Assembly (NCBI GenBank): GCA_965221185.1
Contig: OZ244866.1
Location: forward strand, 3,844,001 to 3,908,000
DNA: 64,000 bases
Reading direction: 5' to 3'
Source: Aldehydirespirator sp965221185
Lineage (GTDB): Bacteria; Actinomycetota; Acidimicrobiia; Acidimicrobiales; Aldehydirespiratoraceae
Shown here: positions 26,409 through 34,923 of the stretch, one piece after another
Position numbering within the stretch: position 1 is the first letter of the stretch
How the letters are laid out: the number at the start of each line of letters is the position of its first letter
Made by a program: the position numbers and the translations under genes
Notes under the pieces: model-generated
Databases searched by the model: none
Told to the model about the DNA's origin: nothing
What the model saw: only the letters and a program-made list of their open reading frames with translations

Positions 26409-28397
26409 GTGGATCGAGGCGCTTCTGTGGCCCTGAAGACCGACCACTACGAGATCACCATGGTGGCCTCGGCCCTGCAGTCGGGCATCGCCGAGCGCCG
26501 GGCGGTGTTCGAGGCGTTCGCCCGGCGGTTGCCGGCCGGCCGGGCCTACGGCGTGGTGGCCGGTGTGGACCGGATAGTCGAAGCCATCGAGCGCTTCCGC
26601 TTCGACGACGAGACCGTTGACCATCTCATGCGCGCCGGCGTCGTGTCGGGCGCCGACGTGGCTGACTGGCTGCGCTCGTACCGCTTCAGCGGCGATGTGA
26701 CGGGTTACCCCGACGGCGAGCTCTTCTTCCCCTACTCGCCGGTGCTGACCGTTGAGGGCGGCTTCGCCGAGTGCGTCGTCCTCGAGACGGTGATGCTGTC
26801 GATCCTCAACCACGACTGCCCGGTGGCATCGGCCGCGGCCCGGGTGCGAGACGTGGCCGACGGCCGACGGCTCATCGAGGGAGGGAGCCGCCGCACCGAC
26901 CCCGACGCCGCGGTGGCCGCGGCCCGGGCCGCCCACATCGGCGGCTTCGACACCACGTCGAACCTTGAGGCGGGACGGCGCTACGGCATCCCCACCGGTG
27001 GCACCACCGCGCACGCCTTCGTGCTGGCCCATCGCGACGAGAAGACCAGCTTCGAGGCCCAGCGCGACGCCTTGGGCACCGGCTCCACCTACCTGGTGGA
27101 CACCTTCGACGTGCTGGAGGGCATCCGCCGCGCCGTGGAGGTGGTGGGCCCCGGCATCGGCGCGGTGCGCATCGACAGCGGCAACCTGCTGGCGGCCAGC
27201 ATCCGGGCCCGGGCCCTGCTCGACGCCCTCGGCGCGGAGGATTGCCGCATCGTGGCCTCCGGAGACCTCGACGAGTTCAGGGTAGCCGAATTGGAGGAGG
27301 CGGCCGCGCCCATCGACGCCTACCTGGTGGGCACGAGCCTGGTGACCGGCTCTGGTCATCCCACCGCGTCGGTGGTCTACAAGCTGGTCGCCATCGCCGA
27401 CTCCGCGGGTGCCGGCGCGCCCCTGAGAGCCGTCGGCAAGCTCTCACCGGGCAAGATCACCGTGGGCGGCCGCAAGCAGGTGCACCGCACCTTCGACTCC
27501 GCCGGCTTCTGGACAGCCGAGGTGCTGTCGCCCGCGGGCGGCGCCGTTCCGGCGGGCGCCCACGAACCCCAGGTGGCGCTGATGGCGGGCGGTGAGCGGG
27601 CCTGGAAGGACGACCCCGCGGCGGCCCGGCGGCGCTGCGCGGAGCGCCGCCGGGGCCTGAGGCCCGAGGATCGGGTCCCGCACCCTCGTCGCTCTCCGGC
27701 CATCCCCACCGAATGGGTGGGCATGGAGGCGCCCGCCGCGACAGAATCTGCCAACGGAGCGAAGGGGCGATCAGCGCGCGCGCGGGGAGCCCTGGGACAT
27801 GACCAAGGAGGAGCTGGGATGCAGAAAGCTCTGATCATCGTCGATGTGCAAAACGACTTCTGCGAGGGCGGGTCGCTAGCCGTGGAGGGCGGGCATGCGG
27901 TGGCCGCCTCCATCACCGACCTCGTCGGTCTCGACCGGGCCGGTGGCGGCTACGGCTATGTCGTCGCGTCCAAGGACTGGCACATCGACCCCGGAGAGCA
28001 CTTCGTGGCGCCGGGCACCAACCCCGATTTCGTGACCTCGTGGCCGGCGCACTGCGCGGCCGGCACCCAGGGCGCCGCGTTCTCCCCGAAGCTGCAGGTG
28101 GCGCTGGACGAGGTGTTCCTCAAGGGCCAGTACAGCAACGGCTACAGCAGCTTCGAAGGGGTCAGCGGATCCAGCGAGAATGTAGGCCTGCGGGACTGGC
28201 TGGCCGAGCGTGGCGTGGAGGCCGTGGACGTGGTGGGCATCGCCACCGACCATTGCGTGCGGGCCACCGCGCTGGACGCGGCCGCGGCCGGATTCGAGAC
28301 GTCGGTTCTGGCGGCGCACTGCGCCGGGGTCACCCCCGACAGCTCGGCGGCTGCCCTCCAGGAGCTGGCCGCCGCCGGGGTAGCGATCGTCAACTGA
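26409..28397 (+). CDS. Nicotinate phosphoribosyltransferase-nicotinamidase fusion (PncB-PncA)
   Basis: One uninterrupted 662-residue frame. Residues 1 to about 435 are nicotinate phosphoribosyltransferase (ALKTDHYEITM, GTTAHAFVLAHRDEKTSFEAQRD, RIDSGNL, VGTSLVTGSGHPTASVVYKLV). Residues 471-662 are nicotinamidase: VDVQNDF (Asp479), metal-site DWHIDPGEH and the Cys in GIATDHCVRAT. A 35-residue low-complexity linker joins them. The two catalyse consecutive NAD salvage steps (nicotinamide to nicotinate to nicotinate mononucleotide). An AAGGAGG with ATG at 27819 allows separate translation of the second part, so it may be two genes that lost the first stop. GTG 26427 is an alternative start. Confidence 0.88.
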   Translation: MDRGASVALKTDHYEITMVASALQSGIAERRAVFEAFARRLPAGRAYGVVAGVDRIVEAIERFRFDDETVDHLMRAGVVSGADVADWLRSYRFSGDVTGYPDGELFFPYSPVLTVEGGFAECVVLETVMLSILNHDCPVASAAARVRDVADGRRLIEGGSRRTDPDAAVAAARAAHIGGFDTTSNLEAGRRYGIPTGGTTAHAFVLAHRDEKTSFEAQRDALGTGSTYLVDTFDVLEGIRRAVEVVGPGIGAVRIDSGNLLAASIRARALLDALGAEDCRIVASGDLDEFRVAELEEAAAPIDAYLVGTSLVTGSGHPTASVVYKLVAIADSAGAGAPLRAVGKLSPGKITVGGRKQVHRTFDSAGFWTAEVLSPAGGAVPAGAHEPQVALMAGGERAWKDDPAAARRRCAERRRGLRPEDRVPHPRRSPAIPTEWVGMEAPAATESANGAKGRSARARGALGHDQGGAGMQKALIIVDVQNDFCEGGSLAVEGGHAVAASITDLVGLDRAGGGYGYVVASKDWHIDPGEHFVAPGTNPDFVTSWPAHCAAGTQGAAFSPKLQVALDEVFLKGQYSNGYSSFEGVSGSSENVGLRDWLAERGVEAVDVVGIATDHCVRATALDAAAAGFETSVLAAHCAGVTPDSSAAALQELAAAGVAIVN

Positions 28398-28510
28398 CCC
28401 GCCCGGCCGGTTTGGTGGCCGCCGTCGGCGTTCTGGGTGGCGCTATTGGGCCGCCCAGGCACAATAATCGCTCCAGTCTCGGGGCCCGGCCCGCCGACGG
28501 GGCTGGATGC

Positions 28511-29683
28511 TCAGGCGACGGCGGCTTCGAGTTGCTCGCGGGTCAGATCTATGCCGAAGCCGGGCGCGTCGCTGGGCACCAGCCAGCCGTCGCGCGGCAG
28601 GGCCATGCCGGGGGTGGAGCGCCAGGCGCCCATCAGCGATTCGCCCGGTCCGCAGCCCACGAACATCTCCGCCCAACGGTTACCGGGCAGCCCGTGGCAG
28701 AGGTGCTGGCCGTAGGAGTCGTTGCAGCCGCCGTGCACGGCCAACTCGATTCCGGCCGCGGCCGCGATGGCCGCGATCTTGAGCACCGCGGTGGCTCCGC
28801 CCACCCATTGCACATCGGGCTGCATGACGTCGACGAGGCGCTGTTCGGCGGCGTGAGCGAAGGTGCGGTCGGTCTGCCAGCGCTCTCCGGCGGCCAGCAT
28901 CTGTGAGGGAAGGCGGCGGCGGACGTCGGCGTAGCCCGGCCAGTCGTCCGGCTGGGCGTAGTCCTCGATCCAAGTCAGGCGGTAGGGGGCGAGCGCCTCG
29001 CCAAGGCGCACCGCGTAGGACGCGTCGAGCACCGGCCAGCAGTCCAGCATGATGTCGGCGTCGGGTCCCAGCTCCGAGCGGGCGCCGGCCACCAGACGCT
29101 CGGTCTCTTCGATCCCGGCGGTGGCCGCGGCTCGTCCGACCGTGCAGGCCAGCTTGAAGGCCTCGAAGCCCCGGTCGCGCAGGTCGTCGAGGTCGTTGCC
29201 GGTGGCGTAGCAGCGGGTGCGGTCGCGGGCCGGGCCGCCGAGGAGCTCGTAGGTGGGCACGCCCAGGATCTTGCCCTTGAGGTCCCACAGGGCCAGGTCC
29301 AGGGCGCTGACGGCATAGGCGGCCAGTCCGGTTGCGCCGAAGGCGCTGTTGGCGCTGCGGACCATCATGTTCCACAGCTTCTCGGTGGCCAGGGCCGGCT
29401 CGCCGGCGAGCATGGGTGCGAAGAAGTCGTTGATGATGGGCACGACCGGGCCGGCCTGGCTGGTCATGCCCACGCCGAAGGTGCCGTCGGAGGCGGTGGC
29501 CACGCACACCACCTCGCCCCAGGGCGGCGCAAAGCGCTTGGCTTGCCCGGCGAAGGCCCGGTCGTTCGACAGCGGGTGCATCAGGCCCCAGGGATCCCAG
29601 GAGGCCTGGCTCGCCTGCGGGCGCCCCAGCGCCTCCGGGCGACGCAGCGGCGCGGCTGCGATCTCGGCGATGGTCGGCGTCAT
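28511..29683 (-). CDS. Enolase-superfamily sugar-acid dehydratase/mandelate racemase family
   Basis: The 390-residue protein has the family barrel signatures ALDLALWDLKGKILGVPTYELLGG, the metal ligands in IMLDCWPVLDASYA and LTWIEDYAQPDDWPGY, GERWQTDR, and VMQPDVQWVGGATAVLKIAAIA, with a C-terminal HGGCNDSYGQH. This matches the mandelate racemase/muconate lactonizing enzyme superfamily, closest in feel to L-rhamnonate dehydratases. It should dehydrate an aldonic acid using Mg2+. It is convergent with the PncB-PncA gene. Confidence 0.88.
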   Translation of the reverse strand: MTPTIAEIAAAPLRRPEALGRPQASQASWDPWGLMHPLSNDRAFAGQAKRFAPPWGEVVCVATASDGTFGVGMTSQAGPVVPIINDFFAPMLAGEPALATEKLWNMMVRSANSAFGATGLAAYAVSALDLALWDLKGKILGVPTYELLGGPARDRTRCYATGNDLDDLRDRGFEAFKLACTVGRAAATAGIEETERLVAGARSELGPDADIMLDCWPVLDASYAVRLGEALAPYRLTWIEDYAQPDDWPGYADVRRRLPSQMLAAGERWQTDRTFAHAAEQRLVDVMQPDVQWVGGATAVLKIAAIAAAAGIELAVHGGCNDSYGQHLCHGLPGNRWAEMFVGCGPGESLMGAWRSTPGMALPRDGWLVPSDAPGFGIDLTREQLEAAVA

Positions 29684-29723
29684 GGCCGGCAGCGTACGGG
29701 CGCCGCGGTCGGCGCCGGGCCGG

Positions 29724-30386
29724 TCAGGTGCCGGGCTGCTTGACCACCCGCAGGTAGGGAAGGGGCGCCTCCCAGCCGTCGGGGTACTTCTCGGCGGCGG
29801 CCTCGTTGGAGACGGCCGGGACGATGATCACGTCCTCGCCCTGCTGCCAGTTGGCCGGGGTGGCCACCTGCTCGGTGGCGGTGAGCTGGGCCGAGTCGAG
29901 CAGGCGGAGGATCTCAGCGAAGTTGCGGCCCGTGGTCATCGGGTAGGTGAGCGTGGCCTTTATCTTCTTGTCGGGGCCGATGATGAACACCGAGCGGGCG
30001 GTGGCGTTGTCGGCCGCGGTGCGGCCCTGTGACGTGTCGCCGGCGTCGGCCGGGAGCATGTCGTAGAGCTTGACCACGTTGAGCCCGGGGTCTCCGATCA
30101 GCGGGTAGTTGACCGCGTTGCCGGTGGCCTTCTCGATGTCGGCCGACCAGCCGTTGTGGTCGCTCACGCCGTCGACGCTGATGCCGATGATCTTGCAGTT
30201 GCGGGCGGCGAATTCCGGCTTCAGGCCGGCCACCGCACCAAGCTCGGTGGTGCAGACCGGGGTGAAGTCCTTCGGGTGGGAGAACAGCAGCGCCCAGCCG
30301 TCGCCGATCCACTCGTGGAAGTTGATCTCTCCCTCGGTGGTGTCGGCGGTGAAGTCGGGAGCCGTGTCGTTGATGCGAAGTCCCAT
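29724..30386 (-). CDS. 1-Cys peroxiredoxin (PRDX6-like)
   Basis: The 220-residue protein has LLFSHPKDFTPVCTTELG with the peroxidatic Cys, and a long C-terminal domain (NWQQGEDVIIVPAVSNEAAAEKYP) characteristic of the Prx6/1-Cys subfamily; no resolving Cys is obvious. It detoxifies hydroperoxides in the cytosol. A near-perfect inverted repeat 50 bp upstream (30436-30459) may control it. ATG 30386 follows CATCGGAGGAAACCC, a strong ribosome binding site. Confidence 0.95.
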   Translation of the reverse strand: MGLRINDTAPDFTADTTEGEINFHEWIGDGWALLFSHPKDFTPVCTTELGAVAGLKPEFAARNCKIIGISVDGVSDHNGWSADIEKATGNAVNYPLIGDPGLNVVKLYDMLPADAGDTSQGRTAADNATARSVFIIGPDKKIKATLTYPMTTGRNFAEILRLLDSAQLTATEQVATPANWQQGEDVIIVPAVSNEAAAEKYPDGWEAPLPYLRVVKQPGT

Positions 30387-30435
30387 GGGTTTCCTCCGAT
30401 GTCTGGCGGACTATCCAGAGGTTAGCCAAACATGG

Positions 30436-30459
30436 TGACTATTCCGACCAGATTAGTCA
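30436..30459. promoter_or_regulatory. Inverted-repeat operator candidate upstream of the peroxiredoxin
   Basis: TGACTATTC and GATTAGTCA form 9-bp arms (one mismatch) around a 6-bp centre, about 50 bp before the peroxiredoxin start. The pattern recalls Rrf2/IscR-type redox-regulator sites (GACTA...TAGTC), an inference only. A second copy with the same ATGGTGACTATTCC edge lies at 33287-33314. Confidence 0.5.
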
Positions 30460-30517
30460 GGAATCGCCTCGACGGCCTCGAGCATCAAGACGCCGCCGGC
30501 GGCCCGCACAGTGGGCG

Positions 30518-30680
30518 CTACTCGCGGTGCGACGTGACGGCGACGGCGGACATCTCGGCGGACTCGATCCCGAGCAAGATCATTCCGTTGCGGCGAAGCA
30601 CCTTGTCGCGGGCGTCCGGCGTCAGGGACGCGGTCTGCTGCCATGCCGCCCGGCGGGAGTTGGGCCCGTTGCTGTCAGTT
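30518..30680 (-). pseudogene. C-terminal gene remnant
   Basis: In the minus frame ending with TAG at 30518-30520, the sequence reads TDSNGPNSRRAAWQQTASL followed by TPDARDKVLRRNGMILLGIE and ends VAVTSHRE. It looks like the end of a real protein (DKVLxxN...LLGI recalls amidohydrolase C-termini), but no matching upstream part exists because the binding-protein gene occupies that place in another frame. I treat it as a leftover tail. Confidence 0.45.
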
Positions 30681-31439
30681 GCGAGCGACCGTCAGGCCTG
30701 TCGCGCCGTGATGATCGATCAGGGCGGCTACGAAACCCGACTCGACTGCGGCTGCAACGAAGCGCTCGAGGTACGCGATGCCTGCGCCGCCACGGCCACG
30801 CGGCGTACCTATCGCTTGCCGTACGGCGGTGAATCGCCCGTCGAGCACTCGGCTGCCTGGTAGACGCTCGGCGTCGCGCAGCAGTCGGGGGCGGAGTCCG
30901 GCAAGCACCTCCACACCTTGAGCGACGAACGTGTTGAGGCTGTCTTCGGGGACGGCGATTCGGATCAGTTCTGCCTTCTCGATGTTGCGTTCCAGCCAGA
31001 GCGTGTATGCGGCCCCCTGCTTGGTGACGATTCGTACTCCGGGGCGATCGACGTCGGCAAGCGTCACGATTCCGGAGTCGCCCCGCACGAGGTAGGTGCT
31101 CTCGATCTCGCAGTACGGCGCGGTGAATGCGATGTGGTCGGCTCGGGCGGGGTCGGCGCCGATGTTGGCGATGTCCCATCGGTCGGCAGTGACTGCGCCG
31201 GCCAGCTCACCCGGGCTGGCGAACGTGACGAGGTCGAGGGGCGTGCCGAGCAGATCGGCGAGGGCTGCAGCCATCGAAGGCGAGACCCCCGCGGGCTCTC
31301 CGTCCGATCCGGTTCCGTTCACCAGCAGGAAATTGCCGACGTTGATGCCGGCCCGCAGGATGCCCGTGGGAGCGAGAGCGTTGATCGCGTCAGCACCGGG
31401 CACCGGAACCACCGACGGCACGAGTGGAGCGGGCTTCAT
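30675..31439 (-). CDS. Substrate-binding protein-like (PBP family 3), no signal peptide
   Basis: 254 residues from ATG 31439: ILRAGINVGNFLLVNGTGSDGEPAGVSPSMAAALADLLGTPLDLVTFASPGELAGAVTADRWDIANIGADPARADHIAFTAPYCEIESTYLV is the type-II periplasmic binding fold of amino-acid/opine receptors. There is no signal peptide or lipobox, so as it stands it would be cytoplasmic, or its 5' part was lost. The start overlaps the end of the MFS fragment. No permease or ATPase is nearby, so its role is unclear. Confidence 0.75.
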   Translation of the reverse strand: MKPAPLVPSVVPVPGADAINALAPTGILRAGINVGNFLLVNGTGSDGEPAGVSPSMAAALADLLGTPLDLVTFASPGELAGAVTADRWDIANIGADPARADHIAFTAPYCEIESTYLVRGDSGIVTLADVDRPGVRIVTKQGAAYTLWLERNIEKAELIRIAVPEDSLNTFVAQGVEVLAGLRPRLLRDAERLPGSRVLDGRFTAVRQAIGTPRGRGGAGIAYLERFVAAAVESGFVAALIDHHGATGLTVARN

Positions 31440-31976
31440 TGTCGACAGGCTAAGAGGCCGAGCGGATAGGCCACAGTCCCGTGCGTTTTGCTCGGACGAT
31501 TCATGCGAGGCGGCGAAATCTCGGTTCCCATCTGCAGCAGCCCGAGCGTTGATCCCTCGTCGCCGAAGACCGCAGCGGAGTAGCCGGGCAACAACAGCCG
31601 GATGGGCATACCCAGCAGCGTGGCGAGGAAGGAGAATGAGAGGATGCTGAGCACGGTGCGGTCTCTCCGGAGATACTCGACGCCGCCCGACAGATCTTCG
31701 ATCGTGCTGCCTCGACTCCGCGGTCCGTGATCGTCGCCGACCGGATCTCGGGCAGGGGCCCGACCGCCGCTCGGGCCCCCAGCTCGATCCGCGGCCAGCT
31801 CCTCGGGGCTCAGCGACTTCACGAAGAAGAGCATCAGCACTGACATCGCGGCCAGGGCAGCGATGAATACGTAGACCCATGCTGCGGAGGTCCAGTCGAT
31901 CATGTAGCCACCCAGCGCCGGCGCGAGGATCTTCATCAGGTTCAGGCCGGCGGCCTGGAGCGGAATTGTCGAGCTC
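31436..31976 (-). pseudogene. MFS transporter fragment
   Basis: The middle of this frame reads NLMKILAPALGGYMIDWTSAAWVYVFIAALAAMSVLMLFFVKSL and later TVLSILSFSFLATLLGMPIRLLLPGYSAAVF, clear membrane segments of a major-facilitator exporter. The protein is cut at both ends: upstream it joins the duplicated 82-bp segment at 31977, and downstream the family sequence stops after STLGLLQMGT. At least half of the usual twelve helices are missing, so it is a remnant. Confidence 0.8.
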
Positions 31977-32058
31977 TTCGCCACCGGCAACCCCGACTTC
32001 TTCACCGGAACGGTCATCGAGTCCGAGGTGGAGAAGGTTCTGCAGGCCGGGTCCTGAG
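31977..32058 (+). repeat. 82-bp duplicated gene-tail segment, copy A
   Basis: About 93% identical to 33346-33427. In the plus frame both encode a protein C-terminus, FATGNPDFFTGTVIESEVEK here, followed by a few residues and a TGA. No upstream gene body accompanies it. Copies A and B flank the Fic gene in direct orientation. Confidence 0.85.
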
Positions 32059-32131
32059 TTCCGTCTCGAACGTCATCGACGGCCTTCGCAATCGCGCCGA
32101 TTTCGGAGCCTTCGCTTGGTATCCTTCCGTA

Positions 32132-33268
32132 ATGGAGGGTGTTGCGGAAGGAACCGCCGGCCGGACAACAGCTGTTGAGTGGCGTGGGCGCACAGCGGCT
32201 GCGTGGGTCCCGGCGGAGCTTCGTCATCGTGATCTGGCGCTGCCCGCCTCGGCGGTACGCAGCGCTGAGCGGGCCGTCGCCGCGCTGCGCCTAGCGGATC
32301 AGCGGTTGCCGACGGCGTGGGAGGCGCTCGCGCGGCTGCTGATGCGTCATGAGGGCATCGCCTCATCGGGGATCGAGGGGTTGCGCGAACCGCTCACTTC
32401 GGTGCTGGTCGCCGAGCGCACCGGTTCTGGCGGTGCTGCTGGGTGGGTTGCGGACAATCTCGCAGTCATCCACATGGCGTTACAGACGGCGCAGCAGCCG
32501 CTGAGCGTCGGCGTGCTGCATGAGTGGCATGGAAGGCTGATGCGCAACAGCGATCTGCCAATCGAGATGGTGGGCGCATTCCGGCCAGCGCTCGGATGGG
32601 TGGGCGGCACATCGCCGCTGGACGCCGCGTACGTTCCGCCGCCTCCGGCAGAGATACCTCGCCTTGTGGACGATCTGCTGCGGTTCGCAGACGCCACGGA
32701 CGATCTCGATGCGTTGTCGCGCGCCGCGATCGTCCACGCCCAGTTCGAGGCGATCCATCCCTACGGCGACGGGAACGGTCGACTGGGCCGGGTGCTGGTA
32801 GGTCGCATCCTCAGACGCGCCGAGGCGACGCGGCGTTCGGTTGCGCCCATCAGCATGGCTGTCGCCCGCGACCCCGGCGGGTATCTGTCAGGGCTGCGGC
32901 TGTTCGAGTCAGGCCACATCGGGCCGTGGGTGCAATGGTTTGCGCAGATCGTCGAAACCGCGGCAGAGCTCACCGGCAGCATCGTGGAACAGTCGCAGCA
33001 GTTGATCGAACAGTGGACCGAGGTGACCTCGACGCTCAGGCGCGACAGCACGGCCCGGGCGCTGCTGCGGTTCCTGCCCGGGTATCCCGTCATCAGCTCA
33101 GCGGACGTCGCCGGCCTGCTCGACGTCAGCGAACGTACCGGCAGGACCGCGCTCGAATCACTCGCCAAGCACGGAGTGCTCGAAAACACCCAGGTCAGCA
33201 CCGGCCAAGTCGGCCGCGCGCGCGGCTGGTATGCAGCCACCGACCTGCTCCGAATCTGGAACACCTGA
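32132..33268 (+). CDS. Fic family protein (AMPylator/deAMPylator)
   Basis: The 378-residue protein has the Fic core HPYGDGNGRLGR at 209-220 with catalytic His209 and the N-terminal inhibitory motif SSGIEG (78-83), matching (S/T)xxxE(G/N), so it is a class II autoinhibited Fic enzyme. A winged-helix-like C-terminus (ISSADVAGLLDVSERTGRTALESLAKHGVLE) suggests DNA binding. The ATG at 32132 lies inside a hairpin loop (TCCTTCCG/CGGAAGGA arms at 32122-32129 and 32145-32152), with TATCCT 8 bp upstream, pointing to leaderless translation. It is flanked by duplicated segments. Confidence 0.93.
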   Translation: MEGVAEGTAGRTTAVEWRGRTAAAWVPAELRHRDLALPASAVRSAERAVAALRLADQRLPTAWEALARLLMRHEGIASSGIEGLREPLTSVLVAERTGSGGAAGWVADNLAVIHMALQTAQQPLSVGVLHEWHGRLMRNSDLPIEMVGAFRPALGWVGGTSPLDAAYVPPPPAEIPRLVDDLLRFADATDDLDALSRAAIVHAQFEAIHPYGDGNGRLGRVLVGRILRRAEATRRSVAPISMAVARDPGGYLSGLRLFESGHIGPWVQWFAQIVETAAELTGSIVEQSQQLIEQWTEVTSTLRRDSTARALLRFLPGYPVISSADVAGLLDVSERTGRTALESLAKHGVLENTQVSTGQVGRARGWYAATDLLRIWNT

Positions 33269-33286
33269 GCGCATCAACGACTCTGC

Positions 33287-33314
33287 ATGGTGACTATTCC
33301 AACCGGATCAGTCA
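33287..33314. promoter_or_regulatory. Second copy of the peroxiredoxin-type operator
   Basis: ATGGTGACTATTCC here is identical to 30432-30445, followed by a similar right arm GATCAGTCA. It is not in front of an intact gene; it adjoins gene-tail copy B. It is probably a displaced promoter piece from a duplication. Confidence 0.55.
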
Positions 33315-33345
33315 GGATGACGTTCGAGAATCCGGTCCCCCTCAC

Positions 33346-33427
33346 TTCGCCACCGGCAGCCCCGACTTCTTCACCGGAACGGCCATCGAGTCCGAGGTGG
33401 AGCAGGTTCTGCGGGCCGACTCCTGAG
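33346..33427 (+). repeat. 82-bp duplicated gene-tail segment, copy B
   Basis: Encodes FATGSPDFFTGTAIESEVEQ and a stop, about six mismatches from copy A at 31977-32058. It sits 80 bp after the Fic stop. The parent gene is not in the window. Confidence 0.85.
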
Positions 33428-33486
33428 GTCCCTGTATCGGCGGAGAGTATGTCCGTCACCCCTACCTTATCCCGTGATCTTCCATC

Positions 33487-33579
33487 CTGTCCGAACTGGT
33501 CCCAACTGGTCCCACGATTAGGGGGCTAAACAGGCCGTATCTGTCAGTGAGCATGTCCCATGCTGTCCGAACTGGTCCC
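33487..33579. repeat. Repeated AACTGGTCCC sites before the integrase (possible att arm sites)
   Basis: AACTGGTCCC occurs at 33494-33503, 33504-33513 and 33570-33579; the first and third are extended to CTGTCCGAACTGGTCCC (33487-33503 and 33563-33579). Lying 70-160 bp before a tyrosine integrase gene at the edge of the low-GC element, they look like recombinase arm-type or regulatory binding sites. No other gene is seen between 33428 and 33645. Confidence 0.55.
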
Positions 33580-33645
33580 GGCAGGGTCCGTCACATCCCG
33601 GCCCTATCATGTATAACGAAACGTATAACTGGATGAAGGGCGACG

Positions 33646-34812
33646 ATGGGCCGGCTCACAGTCAAGCAGGTGCAGAATATCACCAGGTTGGGCTGGCACT
33701 CTGATGCTGGTGGGCACGGACTGGCGTTGTATGTGCAGCGGAAGGCTGGTGGGGGCGTCACCAAGTCATGGGGGCAGCGGCTCACCATCAACAGTAAGGC
33801 CACCACCCTCGGGCTGGGGTCCGTGAGTTACGTCACCTTGGCCGAGGCCCGAGAGAAGGCGCGAGAGAACTATCTCATTGCCAAGAAGGGAGGTGACCCG
33901 CGCCGCCCCACCGACGAGCCGACATTCCGTGAGGCAGCCGAGATCGTCATCGCTGAACGCAGAGGAGCATGGCGCAAAGGGGGCAAGAGCGAGCAGTCTT
34001 GGAGAAGCACCCTCCACACCTACGTTTTTCCTGTTCTTGGAGACAAGCTGGTGAGCGAGGTCAACTCTGCCAACATCAAAGACGCTCTGCTACCTATCTG
34101 GCACCAAAAGCACGAAACCGCTGAACGGACCCGCTCGCGCATATCGATCATCCTGAACTGGGCCATCACGGAGGGCTACAGGGTCGATGATCCTGCAAGG
34201 AAGCGCGCGATGGACTCTCTAGGAAAGGTGAAGCGACCCAGACAACATCAACGGTCCCTGCCATATCAGGAGGTCGGAACCGCTTTAGCCAAGATACACC
34301 AGAGTGGAGCAGCCCCTATCACGAAGATGGCCATCGAGTTCCTCATCTTGACCGCTTCTAGGCCTGGGGAGGTACGCGGCTGCTGTTGGTCCGAGGTTGA
34401 CCTCAGCAACGCCACATGGATAATCCCACCAGACCGCTACAAGACCGGAGAGCAGCATCAGGTGGCTTTGTCACGTCGAGCTGTTGGAATCCTTAGGGCA
34501 GCTCAGAAGCTCTCTGACGGAGAAAACGAGTTAGTGTTCCCTGGGGAGAACGGCAAGAAGATGTCTGAGAACAGAATGAATAAACTCTTGCGGGATCTAC
34601 AACTCGACGGAACCAGCCACGGAATGAGGGCAAGTTTCCGAACGTGGTGCTCTGATACAGCTAAACCGCGAGAGCTGGCCGAAGCTGCAATGGGACACAA
34701 AGTCAGGGGTGTGGAAGGGGCCTATGCCAGAAGCGATCTACTCGAAAGACGTAGACCACTAATGCAGGAATGGGCAGACTATCTGACAGGAACACCCTCC
34801 AAGACTCCATAG
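33646..34812 (+). CDS. Tyrosine recombinase/integrase (P4-like)
   Basis: The 388-residue protein has an N-terminal DUF4102-like arm-binding domain (TLAEAREKARENYLIAKKGGDP), a SAM-like core-binding domain and a catalytic domain with Arg239 (TASRPGEVRG), His325/Arg328 (SHGMRASFR), His351 (MGHKVRG) and nucleophile Tyr360. All key residues are present, so it should be active. ATG 33646 is preceded by GAAGGGCGACG. It marks the left end of the integrated element. GC is visibly lower than in the core genes. Confidence 0.96.
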   Translation: MGRLTVKQVQNITRLGWHSDAGGHGLALYVQRKAGGGVTKSWGQRLTINSKATTLGLGSVSYVTLAEAREKARENYLIAKKGGDPRRPTDEPTFREAAEIVIAERRGAWRKGGKSEQSWRSTLHTYVFPVLGDKLVSEVNSANIKDALLPIWHQKHETAERTRSRISIILNWAITEGYRVDDPARKRAMDSLGKVKRPRQHQRSLPYQEVGTALAKIHQSGAAPITKMAIEFLILTASRPGEVRGCCWSEVDLSNATWIIPPDRYKTGEQHQVALSRRAVGILRAAQKLSDGENELVFPGENGKKMSENRMNKLLRDLQLDGTSHGMRASFRTWCSDTAKPRELAEAAMGHKVRGVEGAYARSDLLERRRPLMQEWADYLTGTPSKTP

Positions 34813-34923
34813 AAGAGAAACTTTTTTTAGGGAAATTCACTCAAAACCGGGTTACAGCGCCTCTCCCCCCGGCAATCCACAATTTCATATGGTATTTGTG
34901 CTTCATCGGAAAAGGATGAAGCT

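Noticed and set aside
30432..30863. Plus-strand open frame starting at the operator
   Set aside because: Overlaps the binding-protein gene antisense and begins inside the palindrome; no family signal.
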